The notes under the pieces: generated by a model
What the model was told of the DNA's origin: nothing
The model's database searches: none
Seen by the model: only the letters and a program-made list of their open reading frames with translations
Program-made: the position numbers and the translations under genes
Shown: positions 61,855-64,000 of the stretch, piece by piece
How the letters are laid out: each line of letters opens with the position of its first letter
Position numbering within the stretch: the stretch's first letter is position 1
Assembly: GCF_030381805.1 (NCBI RefSeq)
Contig: NZ_JAUDRH010000002.1
Location: 533,696-597,695 of the forward strand
Length of the DNA stretch: 64,000 nucleotides
Direction of reading: 5' to 3'
Source of the DNA: Chlorogloeopsis sp. ULAP01
GTDB lineage: Bacteria; Cyanobacteriota; Cyanobacteriia; Cyanobacteriales; Nostocaceae

Positions 61855-63852
61855 ATGTGCATTGAATTTGGTAGGGAAATTTGTGGTATCCTCTATACAG
61901 CAGAAACACGTGAATGGTTAGTAACTAATGGTATAAGTGGATACGCTTCTGGTACCATAGCAGGATTGCTGACTAGGCGCTATCACGGTTTGCTGATGGC
62001 AGCATTGAAACCACCTCTAGGCAGAACATTGCTATTAGCAAAGGTGGATGAAAATGTTTTGTATGGTAATAAAAATTACAATTTGTATACGAATCGATGG
62101 ACTGATGGAATCGTCAGTCCTGATGGTTATCAGCACATAGAACGTTTCTGTTTGGAGGGTACTATTCCTGTGTGGCGTTATGCCTGTGCTGATGCCTTAT
62201 TAGAAAAACGAATTTGGATGCAGCAGGGAGCCAACACTACCTACGTCCACTATCTTCTGCGCCGTGGCTCTCAACCGTTGCAGCTAACTCTCAAAGCAAT
62301 GGTGAACTACCGCGATTATCATGGCGGCACCCAAAGCAATGGCTGGAAGATGAGTGTTGAGTTAGTGGAGCGAGGAATTTGCGTAACAGCTTACGAAAGT
62401 GCCATACCGCTTTACCTGTTAAGCGATCGCGCCAGTGCTGTTCCTGTTCACAACTGGTATTACGGATTTGACTTGGCAGCAGAACGTTACCGGGGATTAA
62501 GCGATCGTGAAGACCACTTGCACGCTGCAACCTTCCAACTTACTCTTAATCCTGGAGAATCTCTGACTTTTGTTGCCAGTACAGAAAAGGAACCGAATTT
62601 AAATGGTGAAGCAGCTCTTAGACTTCGCCATACGCAAGAGCAAAAGTTAATTACACAGTGGAAAACCAGCCGTTCTTCTCACGCGAAAGAAACTCCTACC
62701 TGGGTAAATCATTTGGTTTTGGCAGCCGATCAATTTATTGTAGATCGTCCCAGACACGATGACACTCATGGCAAAACCATTATTGCCGGGTATCACTGGT
62801 TTAGCGACTGGGGAAGAGATACGATGATTAGTCTACCAGGATTAACTCTTTGTACTGGACGTCCAGAAATCGCTCGCTCAATTCTTCGCACTTATGCCAA
62901 GTACGTAGACAAGGGAATGTTACCAAATCGCTTTCCGGATGAAGGTGAGATACCAGAATATAACACCGTTGATGCTACTCTTTGGTATTTTGAAGCCCTA
63001 TATGCTTACTACCGTGCTACCGAAGACGATGACTTGCTAGAAGAACTTTTCCCTATTTTAGTAGATATTATTGATTGGCACAGTCGCGGCACCCGTTATA
63101 ATATCCACCTAGATGCAGCAGACGGGTTACTTTATGCTGGAGAAGCGAAAACACAACTGACTTGGATGGATGCCAAAGTCGGTGATTGGGTAGTAACACC
63201 ACGTATTGGCAAACCGATAGAAGTAAATGCCCTTTGGTACAATGCGCTGCGGATAATGGCAAACGTTACCCGTCGTATTGGCAAACCTCACCAAGAGTAT
63301 GATGCTATGGCTGAACGTACCTTAGTTCGCTTCTCCCGCTTTTGGAATCATGAAACAAGTTACTGCTATGATGTGCTAGATGGTCCCGATGGAAACGATC
63401 CATCCCTACGCCCCAACCAAATTTTTGCTGTATCTCTATCTGAAAGCCCTCTTACCCCTCATCAGCAAAAAGCTGTAGTAGATGTCTGTGCGCGAATACT
63501 CTTGACTTCCCACGGCTTGCGATCGCTTTCCCCTGATCATCCCCAGTATCAAGAACAGTATGGTGGTGATCAACACCAACGAGATGGCGCATATCATCAA
63601 GGGACAACGTGGGGGTGGCTAATTGGCCCCTTTGTGTTAGCGTATCTAAGAGTTTATAAAAATCCAGTACAAGCCCGTCAATTTCTTGAACCAATGGCTA
63701 ATCACCTTCATGCTCATGGTGTTGGCAGCCTCAGCGAAATCTTTGATGGTAATGCTCCCATGACGCCACGAGGTTGCATCGCCCAAGCTTGGACTGTGGC
63801 AGAAGTGCTACGTGCCTGGTTAGCAACCGAGCAGTTACTTACTCCCGTGTAA
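61855..63852 (+). CDS. glycogen debranching enzyme (amylo-alpha-1,6-glucosidase)
   Basis: A 665-residue enzyme of the archaeal/bacterial-type glycogen debranching family (GH133-like). The N-domain has REWLVTNGISGYASGTIAGL followed by LTRRYHGLLMAALKPPLGRT. The catalytic (alpha/alpha)6 barrel has AGYHWFSDWGRDTMISLPGL, FPDEGEIPEYNTVDATLWYF, LTWMDAKVGDWVVTPRIGKP and YHQGTTWGWLIGPFVLAYLR, where the acidic residues of DWGRD and MDAK are the likely catalytic ones. It hydrolyses alpha-1,6 branches during glycogen breakdown in the cytoplasm. The start MCIEFGREICG matches the family. Confidence 0.93.
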   Translation: MCIEFGREICGILYTAETREWLVTNGISGYASGTIAGLLTRRYHGLLMAALKPPLGRTLLLAKVDENVLYGNKNYNLYTNRWTDGIVSPDGYQHIERFCLEGTIPVWRYACADALLEKRIWMQQGANTTYVHYLLRRGSQPLQLTLKAMVNYRDYHGGTQSNGWKMSVELVERGICVTAYESAIPLYLLSDRASAVPVHNWYYGFDLAAERYRGLSDREDHLHAATFQLTLNPGESLTFVASTEKEPNLNGEAALRLRHTQEQKLITQWKTSRSSHAKETPTWVNHLVLAADQFIVDRPRHDDTHGKTIIAGYHWFSDWGRDTMISLPGLTLCTGRPEIARSILRTYAKYVDKGMLPNRFPDEGEIPEYNTVDATLWYFEALYAYYRATEDDDLLEELFPILVDIIDWHSRGTRYNIHLDAADGLLYAGEAKTQLTWMDAKVGDWVVTPRIGKPIEVNALWYNALRIMANVTRRIGKPHQEYDAMAERTLVRFSRFWNHETSYCYDVLDGPDGNDPSLRPNQIFAVSLSESPLTPHQQKAVVDVCARILLTSHGLRSLSPDHPQYQEQYGGDQHQRDGAYHQGTTWGWLIGPFVLAYLRVYKNPVQARQFLEPMANHLHAHGVGSLSEIFDGNAPMTPRGCIAQAWTVAEVLRAWLATEQLLTPV

Positions 63853-63865
63853 TCAAAAAACCAAA

Positions 63866-63897
63866 GCCTCCTGTAGATGAGTAAAGGAGGCATTTTT
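63866..63897. terminator. bidirectional Rho-independent terminator
   Basis: GCCTCCT pairs with AGGAGGC. ATTTTT follows on the plus strand and TTTGGTTTTTT on the minus strand. It therefore serves both the debranching gene and the rRNA operon that ends with 5S. Confidence 0.85.
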
Positions 63898-63917
63898 GAT
63901 TAGATTAGTAATAAAAA

Positions 63918-64000
63918 ACCTGGCACCGAGCTATTTTCACGTGGGGCAACCCCCAAAGTATCGTCGCCGCAGCAGCGTTTCACAACTGAGTTCGGGAAGG
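63918..64000 (-). rRNA. rrf: 5S ribosomal RNA, 3' part (5' end outside window)
   Basis: Read on the minus strand, the edge contains CCGAACTCAGTTGTGAAACG, CTGCTGCGGCGACGATACTT and GCTCGGTGCCAGGT, the usual second half of cyanobacterial 5S rRNA. The 3' end is near 63918, followed by TTTTTT. The 23S and 16S genes would lie to the right of the window. Confidence 0.93.

Noticed and set aside
1..64000. CRISPR array, prophage or tRNA genes
   Set aside because: No regularly spaced direct repeats of CRISPR size, no phage structural genes and no tRNA-like T-loop context were seen on reading.

Overview
The window looks like a chromosomal segment of a filamentous, probably Nostocales-type, cyanobacterium. 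Supporting signs are abundant HIP1 octamers (GCGATCGC), a phycobilin lyase (CpcS/CpeS-type), an NblB-like HEAT protein, DUF1823, a group 2 sigma factor, many intergenic short tandem repeats built from units such as GGGACAG or TACCCAG, and an acpP-fabF-tkt cluster. The genus cannot be fixed from sequence reading alone. No CRISPR array, tRNA or prophage was seen. A 5S rRNA on the minus strand is cut by the right edge.

Layout. 1-13 kb: 3' part of an M1 aminopeptidase, an EamA permease, a broken tnpB element with a tiny divergent ribbon-helix-helix gene, a TetR regulator and reductase with matching operator-like palindromes, a beta-lactamase remnant, unknown genes, a fasciclin protein, a GST and a HerA-like ATPase. 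13-20 kb: a chimeric O-antigen-ligase remnant, a tandem pair of unknown proteins made of four related ~185-residue units, a 1.5 kb gene-free leader with structured elements, a sigma factor and a secreted protein. 20-27 kb: cobO, a GH13 enzyme, DUF1823, cpcS, nblB-like, SUI1 and a frameshifted Coq4-like gene. 26-31 kb: two Spy/CpxP-like genes, one divergent from a NarL-type two-component operon across an inverted repeat, then a membrane protein, a deaminase and a K+ channel.

31-41 kb: a surface/exported group (OmpA-like, beta-helix plus SLH, a 73-aa exported peptide, a secreted gamma-carbonic-anhydrase-like beta-helix and an FN3-like protein), followed by two related toxin-antitoxin loci, both broken by nonsense codons, that flank a SulP transporter and a DUF1345 gene. 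41-53 kb: tkt, fabF, acpP, an HdrB-like Fe-S protein, an NLR-like protein with an N-terminal RHIM-like motif, hsp20, lpxD and mltA. 53-64 kb: a TIR-like-fold candidate, a large hybrid histidine kinase, a GNAT, a P1B-type metal ATPase, a glycogen debranching enzyme and the 5S rRNA end.

The most promising non-routine items are the NLR-like protein with a VQVG amyloid-type motif and a degenerate P-loop, the four-unit unknown family, the exported cluster at 34.6-36.9 kb, the paired decaying toxin-antitoxin loci, and short intergenic repeats that have entered coding sequence in frame (hybrid kinase, metal ATPase).
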